Positions 49,854-58,259 of a DNA stretch of 64,000 nt are shown here, one piece after another. The stretch's first letter is position 1. Every line of letters starts with the position of its first letter. The position numbers were made by a program, and so were the translations under genes. Source of the DNA: Streptomyces sp. NBC_00620 (GTDB lineage: Bacteria > Actinomycetota > Actinomycetes > Streptomycetales > Streptomycetaceae); NCBI RefSeq assembly GCF_026341825.1, contig NZ_JAPENY010000003.1:2046001-2110000 (forward strand), given 5' to 3'. The notes beneath the pieces are model-generated. The model was given only the letters and a program-made list of their open reading frames with translations, ran no database searches and had not been told where the DNA came from.

Positions 49854-51086
49854 TCAGATGGGAAGGGTGACTCGCATCACGAGCCCACCTCCTTCGCGCG
49901 GCTGAGCGACGATGAGACCCCCGTGCGCGCGGGCCACCGACCGGGCGATCGACAGGCCGAGGCCCACGCCCTTGTCGCTGCCCGTGCGCTCCGTACGCAG
50001 CCGCCGGAAGGGCTCGAAAAGATTGTCGATCTCGTACGCGGGAACCACCGGCCCCGTGTTCGACACCACCAGGACCGCCTGCCCGTGCTGGACCTCCGTG
50101 GTGACCTCGACCCAGCCGTCCTCCGGCACGTTGTACCGGACGGCGTTCTGGACGAGGTTCAGGGCGATCCGCTCAAGGAGGACGCCGTTGCCCTGGACGA
50201 CCGCCGGGGCACGCTCCCCGCGCATCTCCACGCCCTTGGCGTCCGCCTCGGCGTGCACCTGGTCGACGGCCTGCGAGGCGACCTCCGCAAGGTCCACAGG
50301 CTTGCGCTCGACGATCTGGTTGTCGCTGCGGGCGAGCAGCAGCAGGCCCTCGACGAGCTGCTCGCTGCGCTCGTTGGTGGCCAGCAGGGTCTTGCCAAGC
50401 TGCTGCAGCTCCATCGGCGCCCCGGGGTCGGAGAGGTGCACTTCGAGGAGCGTGCGGTTGATCGCGAGCGGGGTGCGCAGTTCGTGCGAGGCGTTCCCGA
50501 CGAAGCGCTGCTGAGCGGTGAAGGCCCGCTGCAGCCGCTCCAGCATGTCGTCGAAGGTGTCCGCCAGCTCCTTCAACTCGTCGTCCGGGCCGTCCAGTTC
50601 GATCCGCCGGGAGAGGTCCGAGCCGGCCACCGCGCGCGCGGTGCGGGTGATCCGGCCGAGCGGCGAGAGCACCCGGCCCGCCATCGCGTAACCGAAGGCG
50701 AAGGCGATGATGGCCAGGCCGAGCAGGGCGAGCAGCGAACGGCTGAGCAGGTCGTCCAGGGCATGCTGGCGCTGCTCGTTGACGCAGGCGTTCATCGCGC
50801 TGTTGAGCTCGGTCGCCGAAGGCTGGGCCGGGAAGTTGCAGGTCTGGCTGCTCACTCCGCCGGAGACGATCCTGAAGGGCAGATCACTGCCCACGTTCAG
50901 GGCCTGCGCGGCGAGCAGATAGATGATCGACAGCAGCATGATGCCGGCGATCAGGAACATGCCGCCGTACAGCAGCGTCAGCCGTATCCGGATGGTCGGC
51001 CTCAGCCAGGGGAAGGGAGGCTCGACTCTTCTGGGGTCCCACGTGGGCTTCGGAGGCGCCGTGGGAGGCGCGGGGGTCGTGGCCAC
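49854..51086 (-). CDS. cutS: CutS-like sensor histidine kinase
   Basis: 410 aa from a GTG at 51086. Proline-rich N-terminus (TPAPPTAPPKP), one transmembrane helix (LLYGGMFLIAGIMLLSIIYL), a 75-residue outside loop holding exactly two cysteines (SSQTCNFPA and MNACVNEQ), and a second helix (LLALLGLAIIAFAFGYAMAG). Then come HAMP and HisKA with His in VGNASHELRTPLAINR. HATPase follows with N box NLVQNAVRYN and GVGLGLSIAR. The paired cysteines could be a disulfide sensor. In S. coelicolor CutRS affects antibiotic production and secretion stress. Six bases separate it from cutR. Confidence 0.9.
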   Translation of the reverse strand: MATTPAPPTAPPKPTWDPRRVEPPFPWLRPTIRIRLTLLYGGMFLIAGIMLLSIIYLLAAQALNVGSDLPFRIVSGGVSSQTCNFPAQPSATELNSAMNACVNEQRQHALDDLLSRSLLALLGLAIIAFAFGYAMAGRVLSPLGRITRTARAVAGSDLSRRIELDGPDDELKELADTFDDMLERLQRAFTAQQRFVGNASHELRTPLAINRTLLEVHLSDPGAPMELQQLGKTLLATNERSEQLVEGLLLLARSDNQIVERKPVDLAEVASQAVDQVHAEADAKGVEMRGERAPAVVQGNGVLLERIALNLVQNAVRYNVPEDGWVEVTTEVQHGQAVLVVSNTGPVVPAYEIDNLFEPFRRLRTERTGSDKGVGLGLSIARSVARAHGGLIVAQPREGGGLVMRVTLPI

Positions 51087-51092
51087 AGTGGA

Positions 51093-51746
51093 TCAGATCC
51101 GGTAGCCGGAGCCGGGCACGGTGACGATCACGGGGGGCTCGCCGAGCTTGCGGCGCAGGGTCATGACCGTGACCCGTACGACGTTGGTGAAGGGGTCCGT
51201 GTTCTCGTCCCAGGCCTTCTCCAGGAGCTGTTCCGCGGAGACGACGGCGCCCTCGCTGCGCAGCAGCACCTCCAGGACCGCGAACTCCTTGGGCGCGAGC
51301 TGGACTTCCTTGCCGTCGCGGAAGACCTCGCGGCGGTTGGGGTCGAGCTTGATCCCGGCGCGCTCGAGGACGGGCGGCAGGGGCAGGCTCGTACGGCGGC
51401 CGAGGGCACGCACGCGGGCCGTCAGCTCGCTGAACGCGAAGGGCTTGGGGAGGTAGTCGTCGGCGCCGATCTCCAGGCCCTCGACGCGGTCGCTGACGTC
51501 GCCGGACGCGGTGAGCATCAGCACGCGCGTGGGCATGCCGAGCTCGACGACCTTGCGGCAGACGTCGTCGCCGTGCACGAGCGGGAGGTCACGGTCGAGG
51601 ACGACCACGTCGTAGTCGTTGACCCCGATGCGCTCCAGGGCGGCCGCGCCGTCGTACACGACGTCGACGGCCATGGCCTCCCGGCGCAGTCCGGTGGCCA
51701 CCGCATCGGCGAGCAGCTGCTCGTCCTCGACGACGAGTACACGCAC
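51093..51746 (-). CDS. cutR: CutR-like response regulator (OmpR family)
   Basis: 217 aa from a GTG at 51746 with GAAGGA upstream. Receiver with EDEQ, phospho-acceptor Asp in VVLDRDLPLVHG, and Lys in YLPKPFAFSEL. OmpR winged helix with VVRVTVMTLRRKLGEPP and terminal PGSGYRI. It is the partner of CutS, which follows six bases later. The 391-bp region upstream (51747-52137), shared divergently with a small ORF, probably carries both promoters; I could not fix their positions. Confidence 0.92.
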   Translation of the reverse strand: MRVLVVEDEQLLADAVATGLRREAMAVDVVYDGAAALERIGVNDYDVVVLDRDLPLVHGDDVCRKVVELGMPTRVLMLTASGDVSDRVEGLEIGADDYLPKPFAFSELTARVRALGRRTSLPLPPVLERAGIKLDPNRREVFRDGKEVQLAPKEFAVLEVLLRSEGAVVSAEQLLEKAWDENTDPFTNVVRVTVMTLRRKLGEPPVIVTVPGSGYRI

Positions 51747-52137
51747 GTCGCTTGTCCTTCCTCTGTCCACCCGCGTAGCGCCGTTTCAGCGCATGCGGGC
51801 AGGGTCTGTCGTGGGTAAGGCCTCCATCCTGCCCTTTTCGGCCATAAGTCGGCTGTAAGACGGGTGAGAGCGTGTGGGAATGCCAGATTTTCTCGTGCGG
51901 TTGAGGTTTCCACGGAAGAGAGCGGGGGGAGGACGGCTTTACACCCCGCGATCACGCTCTGCTTGTGGCAAGCCACCTTGTGGTACGTCAATCCGCTTTC
52001 CGCAGAGTGGGCGTGGGTGTCCGGCACCGTCGCCGCCCAGCCGGGCAGCGCTGGGCACCCCTTGGAGACGTGATCGCCCCTTCCGAACGGCACACCCCCG
52101 TGCCATCGACCCACGACCCAGGACGAGGGGGCGCAGC

Positions 52138-52311
52138 ATGGACGCTTTCACCGCAGGACTTCTGCAGCGCATAAGGGCTACCGAGTCCGACCTGACGCGG
52201 GCTCGCGAAACAGGCGACGACTTCCTCGCGGAGGTCGAGCAGGCCGAGCTCGACGACCTGCACCGCCTCGCCGCCGAGCACGGTGTCGAGGTCGGCGCGA
52301 CGCGCGTCTGA
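52138..52311 (+). CDS. Small conserved acidic protein (57 aa)
   Basis: 57 aa from the ATG at 52138 with GAGGGGG at good spacing. The product (MDAFTAGLLQRIRATESDLT and on) is a predicted two-helix, coiled-coil-like acidic protein (DDFLAEVEQAELDDLHRLA). The frame is open upstream, but only this part has a site. It is divergent from cutR and followed by a strong terminator. I do not recognise a function; position beside cutRS is its main clue. Confidence 0.75.
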   Translation: MDAFTAGLLQRIRATESDLTRARETGDDFLAEVEQAELDDLHRLAAEHGVEVGATRV

Positions 52312-52341
52312 TCAGTTCTTCTCTAAAACTTCATCCGTACG

Positions 52342-52383
52342 AGAGCGGGCCCCGGCATCGATCCAGTGCCGGGGCCCCGCTCT
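52342..52383. terminator. Terminator between the small ORF and the inositol monophosphatase gene
   Basis: AGAGCGGGCCCCGGCA pairs with TGCCGGGGCCCCGCTCT (one bulged base, 9-base loop). It lies between two convergent genes and likely serves both. Confidence 0.8.
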
Positions 52384-52432
52384 GTTCGCCGCCTGTTTGT
52401 AAGCGTGGCCGGCCGCGCTGTTGTACGCGCCG

Positions 52433-53248
52433 TCAGTCGTGCCAGGCGCCGAACTCCTCCAGGAGCCGCTGGAGGGGCTCGAAGACGCCCGGGGAGGCCG
52501 CGACCGCCAGATCGCCTCCGGGGCGCTCTCCAGGGCGTCCACCGGTCAGGGCGCCCGCCTCACGGGCGATCAGGTCGCCCGCCGCGAGGTCCCAGGGGTG
52601 GAGCCCGCGCTCGTAGTAGCCGTCGAGGCGGCCCGCCGCGACGTCGCACAGGTCGACCGCCGCCGAGCCGGAGCGCCTGATGTCACGGAGCAGCGGGATC
52701 AGCCGCTGGGCGACGTCGGCCTGGTGGGTCTTGACCTCGGTCACGTAGTTGAAGCCGGTGGAGACCAGGGCCTGGTCCAGGGATGGCGACGGGCGGCAGG
52801 TCAGCCGGCGTTCGCCGACCCAGGCTCCGGTGGCCCGGGCGCCACGGCCGCGTACCGCGTGGTAGGTCTCGCCGCGCATCGGCGCCGCGACGACTCCGAC
52901 GACGGTCTCGCCGTTCTGTTCGGCGGCGATGGACACCGCCCACGTAGGCAGCCCGTACAGGTAGTTGACCGTGCCGTCGAGCGGGTCGACGACCCAGCGG
53001 ATGCCGCTGGTGCCCTCCGTGGCGGCGCCCTCCTCGCCGAGGAAGCCGTCGGCGGGGCGGTGCTGGGTGATCAGGTCGGTGATCAGCTTCTCGGCGGCGA
53101 TGTCCATCTCGGTGACGACGTCGATCGGGCTGGACTTGGTCGCGGCGACCGTGAGGTCCGCCGGACGTCCGTCCCGGAGCAGCTCACCGGCGCTGCGGGC
53201 GGCCTGGTGGGCGAGCTGGAGCAGTTCGGTGTGCAGGGGCTCGATCAC
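52433..53248 (-). CDS. Inositol monophosphatase family protein
   Basis: 271 aa from a GTG at 53248 with GAGGAG directly upstream. Family motifs: FLGEEGA (metal Glu), WVVDPLDGTVNYLYGLP (motif A) and the C-terminal WDLAAGDLIAREAGAL (motif B). It is a Mg2+-dependent phosphatase for inositol phosphate, histidinol phosphate or nucleotide bisphosphates; the substrate is not certain. It follows the ferrochelatase by eight bases on the same strand, so both are in one operon. Confidence 0.93.
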   Translation of the reverse strand: MIEPLHTELLQLAHQAARSAGELLRDGRPADLTVAATKSSPIDVVTEMDIAAEKLITDLITQHRPADGFLGEEGAATEGTSGIRWVVDPLDGTVNYLYGLPTWAVSIAAEQNGETVVGVVAAPMRGETYHAVRGRGARATGAWVGERRLTCRPSPSLDQALVSTGFNYVTEVKTHQADVAQRLIPLLRDIRRSGSAAVDLCDVAAGRLDGYYERGLHPWDLAAGDLIAREAGALTGGRPGERPGGDLAVAASPGVFEPLQRLLEEFGAWHD

Positions 53249-53256
53249 GGGGCTCC

Positions 53257-54384
53257 TCAGGCGTACGGACTGTCGGCGCCCGCGGCGGCGGGCTTGGGGG
53301 CGCGGGCGGGGCAGCAGCCCACGGGGCACAGGTCGTGACTCGCGCCGAGCGCACCCAGGGCGCAGGGTGTCACCTGGCGCCCGCTCTCGGACGCGGCGCG
53401 CTCCAGAACGAGTTCACGGATCGCCGCGGCGAACCGCGGATCGGCGCCCACGGTGGCCGAACGGCGCACCGGCAGCCCCAGCTCCGCCGCCTTGGCCGTG
53501 GCCTCGGTGTCGAGGTCGTACAGGACCTCCATGTGGTCCGAGACGAACCCGATGGGGGCCATCACGACGGCCGGGACACCGGCGCCGTGCAGCTCTTCCA
53601 GGTGGTCGCAGATGTCGGGCTCCAGCCACGGGATGTGGGGCGCTCCCGAGCGCGACTGGTAGACGAGCTGCCAGGGGTGCTCGATCCCCGTCTCCTCGCG
53701 CACGATGTCGACGATCAGCCGCGCCACGTCCAGATGCTGCCTGACGTACGCGCCCCCGTCACCGTGGTCCTCCACGGGCCCGGAGGCATCGGCGGCCGCG
53801 TCCGGGATGGAGTGCGTCGTGAAGGCGAGGTGCGCGCCCTCCCGTACGTCCTGGTCCAGTTCGGCCAGGGACTTCAGGACGCCCTCGGCCATGGGCCGGA
53901 CGAAGCCGGGGTGGTTGAAGTAGTGCCGCAGCTTGTCGACCTTCGGCAGGTCCAGACCCTCGGCCTCCAGGGTGGCCAGCGCCTCGGCGAGGTTCTCGCG
54001 GTACTGGCGGCAGCCCGAGTACGAGGCGTACGCGCTGGTGGCGAGGACCAGGATGCGGCGCCTGCCGTCGGCGGCCATCTCGCGCAGGGTGTCGGTCAGG
54101 TACGGCGCCCAGTTGCGGTTGCCCCAGTAGACGGGCAGGTCCAGGCCGTGGTCGGCGAAGTCCTTGCGGAGGGCGTCGAGCAGGGCGCGGTTCTGGTCGT
54201 TGATGGGGCTGACCCCGCCGAACAGGAAGTAGTGCTGCCCCACCTCCTTGAGCCGTTCCTTGGGGATGCCGCGCCCCCGCGTCACGTTCTCCAGGAACGG
54301 GACCACGTCGTCCGGGCCTTCCGGGCCGCCGAACGAGAGCAGGAGAAGGGCGTCGTAGGGGGTGGCATCGAGCGCGTCTGGCAT
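53257..54384 (-). CDS. hemH: Ferrochelatase (actinobacterial coproporphyrin type)
   Basis: 375 aa from the ATG at 54384. Family features: DALLLLSFGGPEGP, FGGVSPIN, TSAYASYSGCRQYREN, catalytic His in AFTTHSIPD, and Glu in VSDHMEVLYDLD. A C-terminal cysteine cluster (TPCALGALG ... LCPVGCCPA) should bind [2Fe-2S], as in actinobacterial enzymes. In this phylum the enzyme inserts iron into coproporphyrin III (CpfC) in the coproporphyrin-dependent haem route. It is first in an operon with the inositol monophosphatase gene. Confidence 0.95.
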   Translation of the reverse strand: MPDALDATPYDALLLLSFGGPEGPDDVVPFLENVTRGRGIPKERLKEVGQHYFLFGGVSPINDQNRALLDALRKDFADHGLDLPVYWGNRNWAPYLTDTLREMAADGRRRILVLATSAYASYSGCRQYRENLAEALATLEAEGLDLPKVDKLRHYFNHPGFVRPMAEGVLKSLAELDQDVREGAHLAFTTHSIPDAAADASGPVEDHGDGGAYVRQHLDVARLIVDIVREETGIEHPWQLVYQSRSGAPHIPWLEPDICDHLEELHGAGVPAVVMAPIGFVSDHMEVLYDLDTEATAKAAELGLPVRRSATVGADPRFAAAIRELVLERAASESGRQVTPCALGALGASHDLCPVGCCPARAPKPAAAGADSPYA

Positions 54385-54560
54385 GTCTTCGATCCTGCCA
54401 TCCGTCGCTGACAGACGGACAACGGCCACATGACAAGCGGTCCGCGGGAGTGCGTTAGGGTCACCTCACCCGTAAGCTGTATCGGCCAGATTCACGCCTT
54501 ACCGGTGTTCAGGCCGCCCGTAGTGACCGGGGGGCCGAGCCGAGCCGACCGGAGTTCCCC

Positions 54561-55799
54561 GTGCCCAGCCCGTACCGCGCCCTGTTCGCCGCCCCCGGCA
54601 CCAAGGGATTCTCCGCCGCGGGCTTCCTCGGCCGGATGCCCCTGTCGATGATGGGCATCGGCGTGGTCACGATGATCTCCCAGCTCACCGGGCGGTACGG
54701 CCTCGCGGGCGCCCTGTCGGCGACGATGGCTCTGGCCGCCGCGGTGATGGGCCCGCAGGTCTCCCGGCTGGTGGACCGGCACGGGCAGCGGCGAATACTG
54801 CGCCCTGTGACGCTGTTCGCCCTGGCCGCGGCCGCCGGGCTGCTGCTCGCGGCGAAGTTCGGGTGGCCGGACTGGGTGCTGTTCGTCTGCTCGGCCGGCA
54901 TCGGCTGCGTACCGAGCATCGGCGCGATGATCAGGGCGCGCTGGGCGGCCCTCTACCGGGACACCCCGCAGCTGCACACCGCGTACTCCTTCGAGTCCGT
55001 GATGGACGAGATCTGCTTCATCTTCGGACCGATCATCTCCATCGGGCTGTCCACGGTGTGGTTCCCGGAGGCGGGGCCGCTGCTCGCCGCCTGCTTCCTC
55101 GCCGTCGGCGTCTTCTGGCTGACGGCCCAGCGCGCCACCGAACCCGTGCCTCATCCGCGCGAGCACCACAAGGGCGGTTCGGCGATGGCCTCGGCCGGAC
55201 TCCAGGTCCTGGTGGCCACGTTCGTGGCGACCGGAGCGATCTTCGGTGCCGTCGACGTGGTCACGGTGGCCTTCGCCGAGGAGCAGGGCCACAAGGGTGC
55301 GGCGAGCATCGTGCTTGCGCTGTACGCGGCGGGCTCCTGTGTGGCGGGAGCCGTGTTCGGGCTGCTGCACTTCAAGGGGTCGCCCGAACCTCGGTGGCTG
55401 CTGGGCATATGCGCGATGGCCGTGAGTATGATCCCCCTCCTACTGGTCGGAAACTTGCCGTTTCTGGCTGTGGCGCTGTTCGTTGCGGGCCTGTCCATCG
55501 CTCCCACGATGATCACCACGATGTCCCTCATCGAGCAGCACGTACCACGCGCGAAACTGACCGAGGGCATGACCTGGATCAGCACCGGGCTCGCGGTCGG
55601 GGTCGCGCTCGGTTCCTCCGTGGCCGGCTGGGTGATCGACGCCGCCGGTGCGAAGGCCGGGTACGGGGTTCCGGCGGTGTCCGGAGCCGTCGCGGTCGCG
55701 GTCGGTTTCCTCGGGTATCGCCGGCTGAGCAGGCCGGTTCCGCATCGGGGAGGGACCCATGAGCAGCACAGCGAACGGGAAGAGCGGAACGTGGCGTAA
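54561..55799 (+). CDS. MFS transporter
   Basis: 412 aa from a GTG at 54561 with GGAG six bases upstream. Twelve hydrophobic helices, with a basic loop between helices 2 and 3 (SRLVDRHGQRRILRPV), the typical MFS signature position. An interdomain loop at RATEPVPHPREHHKGG divides the halves. Probably a proton-driven exporter; the substrate is unknown. The next gene begins 41 bases inside its 3' end in another frame, an unusually long overlap, suggesting coupled expression. Confidence 0.9.
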   Translation: MPSPYRALFAAPGTKGFSAAGFLGRMPLSMMGIGVVTMISQLTGRYGLAGALSATMALAAAVMGPQVSRLVDRHGQRRILRPVTLFALAAAAGLLLAAKFGWPDWVLFVCSAGIGCVPSIGAMIRARWAALYRDTPQLHTAYSFESVMDEICFIFGPIISIGLSTVWFPEAGPLLAACFLAVGVFWLTAQRATEPVPHPREHHKGGSAMASAGLQVLVATFVATGAIFGAVDVVTVAFAEEQGHKGAASIVLALYAAGSCVAGAVFGLLHFKGSPEPRWLLGICAMAVSMIPLLLVGNLPFLAVALFVAGLSIAPTMITTMSLIEQHVPRAKLTEGMTWISTGLAVGVALGSSVAGWVIDAAGAKAGYGVPAVSGAVAVAVGFLGYRRLSRPVPHRGGTHEQHSEREERNVA

Positions 55800-57078
55800 C
55801 TGGGCGGGCACGGTCACCGCCCGGCCGGCACGAGAGGTCACCCCCGCTTCCGTGGAGGAACTCTCCGCGGCCGTGCGCAGGGCCGCCGAGGACGGTCTGA
55901 AGGTGAAGGCCGTCGGCACCGGGCACTCCTTCACGGCAGTCGCCGCGACCGACGGCGTATTGATCCGCCCTCAACTGTTGACGGGGATACGCAGGATCGA
56001 TCGCGAGACGGGCACCGTCACCGTCGAGGCGGGCACCCCGCTCAAGCGTCTCAACCTGGCTCTCGCCCGCGAGGGGCTGTCGCTCACGAACATGGGCGAC
56101 ATCATGGAGCAGACGGTTTCCGGGGCGGTCAGCACCGGGACGCACGGCACCGGGCGCGATTCCGCCTCGATCGCCGCCCAGATCAAGGGCCTTGAGCTGG
56201 TCACCGCCGACGGCTCGGTCCTGGTCTGCTCCGAGAAGGAGAACCCCGAGGTCTTCGCAGCCGCCCGGGTCGGAATCGGCGCCCTGGGGATCATCACCGC
56301 GATCACCCTCTCCGTAGAGCCCATATTTCTGCTCACGGCCCGCGAGGAAGCGATGACCTTCGACAAGGTCACCGCCGACTTCGATGAACTGTTCACAGAG
56401 AACGAGCACTTCGAGTTCTACTGGTTCCCGCACACCGGCAACTGCAACACCAAGCGCAACAACCGCAGCGCGGGCCCCGAGAAGCCGGTGCCACAGCTCA
56501 ACGGCTGGATCGAGGACGAGCTCCTCTCCAACGGCGTCTTCCACGCGGCCAATCTGCTCGGCCGCGCCGTGCCCGCCACCGTCCCGACGATCGCGAAGAT
56601 CTCCAGCCGCGCGCTGTCCGCGCGGACCTACACCGACATTCCCTGCAAGGTCTTCACTTCTCCGCGCCGGGTGCGCTTCGTGGAGATGGAGTACGCCGTT
56701 CCGCGCGAGGCCCTCGTCGAGACGCTGCGTGAGCTGAAGACGATGGTCGACCGCTCGTCCCTGCGGGTCAGTTTCCCCGTCGAGGTGCGCACGGCCCCCG
56801 CGGACGACATCACGCTCTCGACGGCGTCCGGGCGGGAGAGCGCGTACATCGCCGTCCATATGTTCAAGGGCACCCCCTATCAGGCGTACTTCACCGCCGC
56901 CGAGCGGATCCTCACCGCGCACGAGGGGCGGCCGCACTGGGGCAAGGTGCACACGCGTGACGCGGAGTACTTCTCCGGGGTCTATCCGCGCTTCGGCGAG
57001 TTCACTGAGCTGAGGGATCGGCTCGACCCGGATCGGCGCTTTGGGAACGACTACTTGCGTCGGGTCCTGGGCTCGTAG
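55759..57078 (+). CDS. FAD-binding sugar-1,4-lactone oxidase (ALO family)
   Basis: 439 aa. N-terminal FAD_binding_4 domain (residues about 20-185): EVTPASVEELSAAVRRAAED, VKAVGTGHSFT (FAD pyrophosphate; a His here is the covalent FAD site in relatives), and GAVSTGTHGTG. C-terminal D-arabinono-1,4-lactone oxidase domain, ending HWGKVHTRDAEYFSGVYPRF with the HWGK/H motif. It oxidises an aldonolactone with oxygen. It begins inside the MFS gene. Its last 77 bases are also the antisense end of the gene at 57002. Confidence 0.92.
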   Translation: MSSTANGKSGTWRNWAGTVTARPAREVTPASVEELSAAVRRAAEDGLKVKAVGTGHSFTAVAATDGVLIRPQLLTGIRRIDRETGTVTVEAGTPLKRLNLALAREGLSLTNMGDIMEQTVSGAVSTGTHGTGRDSASIAAQIKGLELVTADGSVLVCSEKENPEVFAAARVGIGALGIITAITLSVEPIFLLTAREEAMTFDKVTADFDELFTENEHFEFYWFPHTGNCNTKRNNRSAGPEKPVPQLNGWIEDELLSNGVFHAANLLGRAVPATVPTIAKISSRALSARTYTDIPCKVFTSPRRVRFVEMEYAVPREALVETLRELKTMVDRSSLRVSFPVEVRTAPADDITLSTASGRESAYIAVHMFKGTPYQAYFTAAERILTAHEGRPHWGKVHTRDAEYFSGVYPRFGEFTELRDRLDPDRRFGNDYLRRVLGS

Positions 57079-57769
57079 CCGTCGCGCTGGGTGTGGGGGT
57101 CGGGTTGCCGTCCCCGGTCTGCGGGGTGGCGCTGGAACTCGGCGTCGGCGTGGGCGTCGTAGCTCCGCCGTCGTCCTGGGTGGCACCGGCGCCGCTGCCG
57201 CCCGACGGCCCCACGGAGGAGGACCCTGCCGAGGGCGTCGTACCGGAAGTGCTGGATGTACTGGATGTGCCGGGCTCCGACGTGGAGTTGGAGCCGCTCC
57301 CGCCGAAGGCGTCGCCGACTGTCGTGCTCCGGCCGTCGCCGCTGAAGCTCCGGCCCGACACGAGTTCGTATGTCGTGATGCCCGCCATGGTGACGCCGAA
57401 GACCAGCGCCGCCGCGACCACCGGCCGCCTCCAGCTCCTGACCCGCGCGCGGTAGACGGTCCCCTCGGTGAACTCCCCCGCGGCCGGAGCCTGCTGGGCC
57501 TTCGGCTTGGCCTGCACCGTCACGTCGCGTATCTGCTCGCCGGTGCGCTTGAAGAAGTGCTGGAAGACCGTGCCGCCGCAGGTGGCGACCACGCTGACCA
57601 GGCCTGCGCCCAGCATCGTCCCGTAGACCCCGAAGTAGGAGGCGAGTTTCGCGGCCACCACCGCGGCCACCGCACTGCCCGCCACTTGCGGGACGCTCAG
57701 ATCCAATCGTTTCTTCCCGGCCCCCTCACCGATCCCCGACTCCGCACCTACATCCGGCTTTTCACGCAT
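57002..57769 (-). CDS. Membrane protein with Ser/Thr/Pro-rich tail, unknown function
   Basis: 255 aa. Two hydrophobic segments (VAGSAVAAVVAAKLASYFGV and neighbour; VVAAALVFGVTMAGITTYEL) frame a cytoplasmic middle. The last 120 residues are a low-complexity Ser/Thr/Pro/Gly tail, probably outside the membrane. I recognise no domain beyond a generic Streptomyces membrane-protein look. Its 3' end overlaps the convergent lactone oxidase gene by 77 bases (57002-57078). The tail continues to look coding there, but a stop earlier in life may have been lost. Confidence 0.7.
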   Translation of the reverse strand: MREKPDVGAESGIGEGAGKKRLDLSVPQVAGSAVAAVVAAKLASYFGVYGTMLGAGLVSVVATCGGTVFQHFFKRTGEQIRDVTVQAKPKAQQAPAAGEFTEGTVYRARVRSWRRPVVAAALVFGVTMAGITTYELVSGRSFSGDGRSTTVGDAFGGSGSNSTSEPGTSSTSSTSGTTPSAGSSSVGPSGGSGAGATQDDGGATTPTPTPSSSATPQTGDGNPTPTPSATATSPGPDASSRSQSADPGRADPSAQ

Positions 57770-58001
57770 TCCCGGACCTTGCCTGCCTTTCCCGAACTTG
57801 ATCGACTTGCCTCACTTGATCGACCGACTGCACGAGAAAGGGACGTACGGGCGAAACAATTAGTTCCGTTTGCGACGATTACGTGAAGTGCGCCACTTTT
57901 CATGGTCACGAAAACACCGCATCCGCCGGCCAACTACCACCCCCTGCTCGAAGTTGGGCGGCGTGCCGATCCACGCAAGTGGCCCGAATGGAGTACTCTT
58001 G

Positions 58002-58067
58002 CGAGCCCTGGGACCGGACTCCCGCCAGGGTGTCCGGGGCCTTGCAGGACCGCCGGGAGGGGGCTCG
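58002..58067 (+). ncRNA. Candidate structured RNA upstream of sepH
   Basis: Nested complementary stems: CGAGCCC (58002-58008) with GGGCTCG (58061-58067), CTCCCG (58019-58024) with CGGGAG (58054-58059), and GTCC (58032-58035) with GGAC (58047-58050). Together they form one long bulged hairpin. A TACTCT -10-like box lies at 57994-57999. Further hairpins follow (GCCCG/CGGGC near 58143-58158; TGTGGC/GCCACA near 58173-58199). The 490-bp gap (57770-58259) holds no supported protein gene. It may be a small RNA or the structured 5' leader of sepH; no known Rfam family is recognised. Confidence 0.45.
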
Positions 58068-58259
58068 TTGCACAGGGTGATGGAGTTCGTCACTTAGCGT
58101 TGCGAATAGGTAACCGTGCCATAACGGCGATCCCGGGCCTGTGCCCGACACGCCGGGCAACTCGGCAAGGTTGTGGCAGGCTGCACCCGGGCAGGCCACA
58201 CTCGACTAGCGGAAGCAGCGACGCACGTGACGTCGGCAGGCACCACCCGGGAGGTCCCC

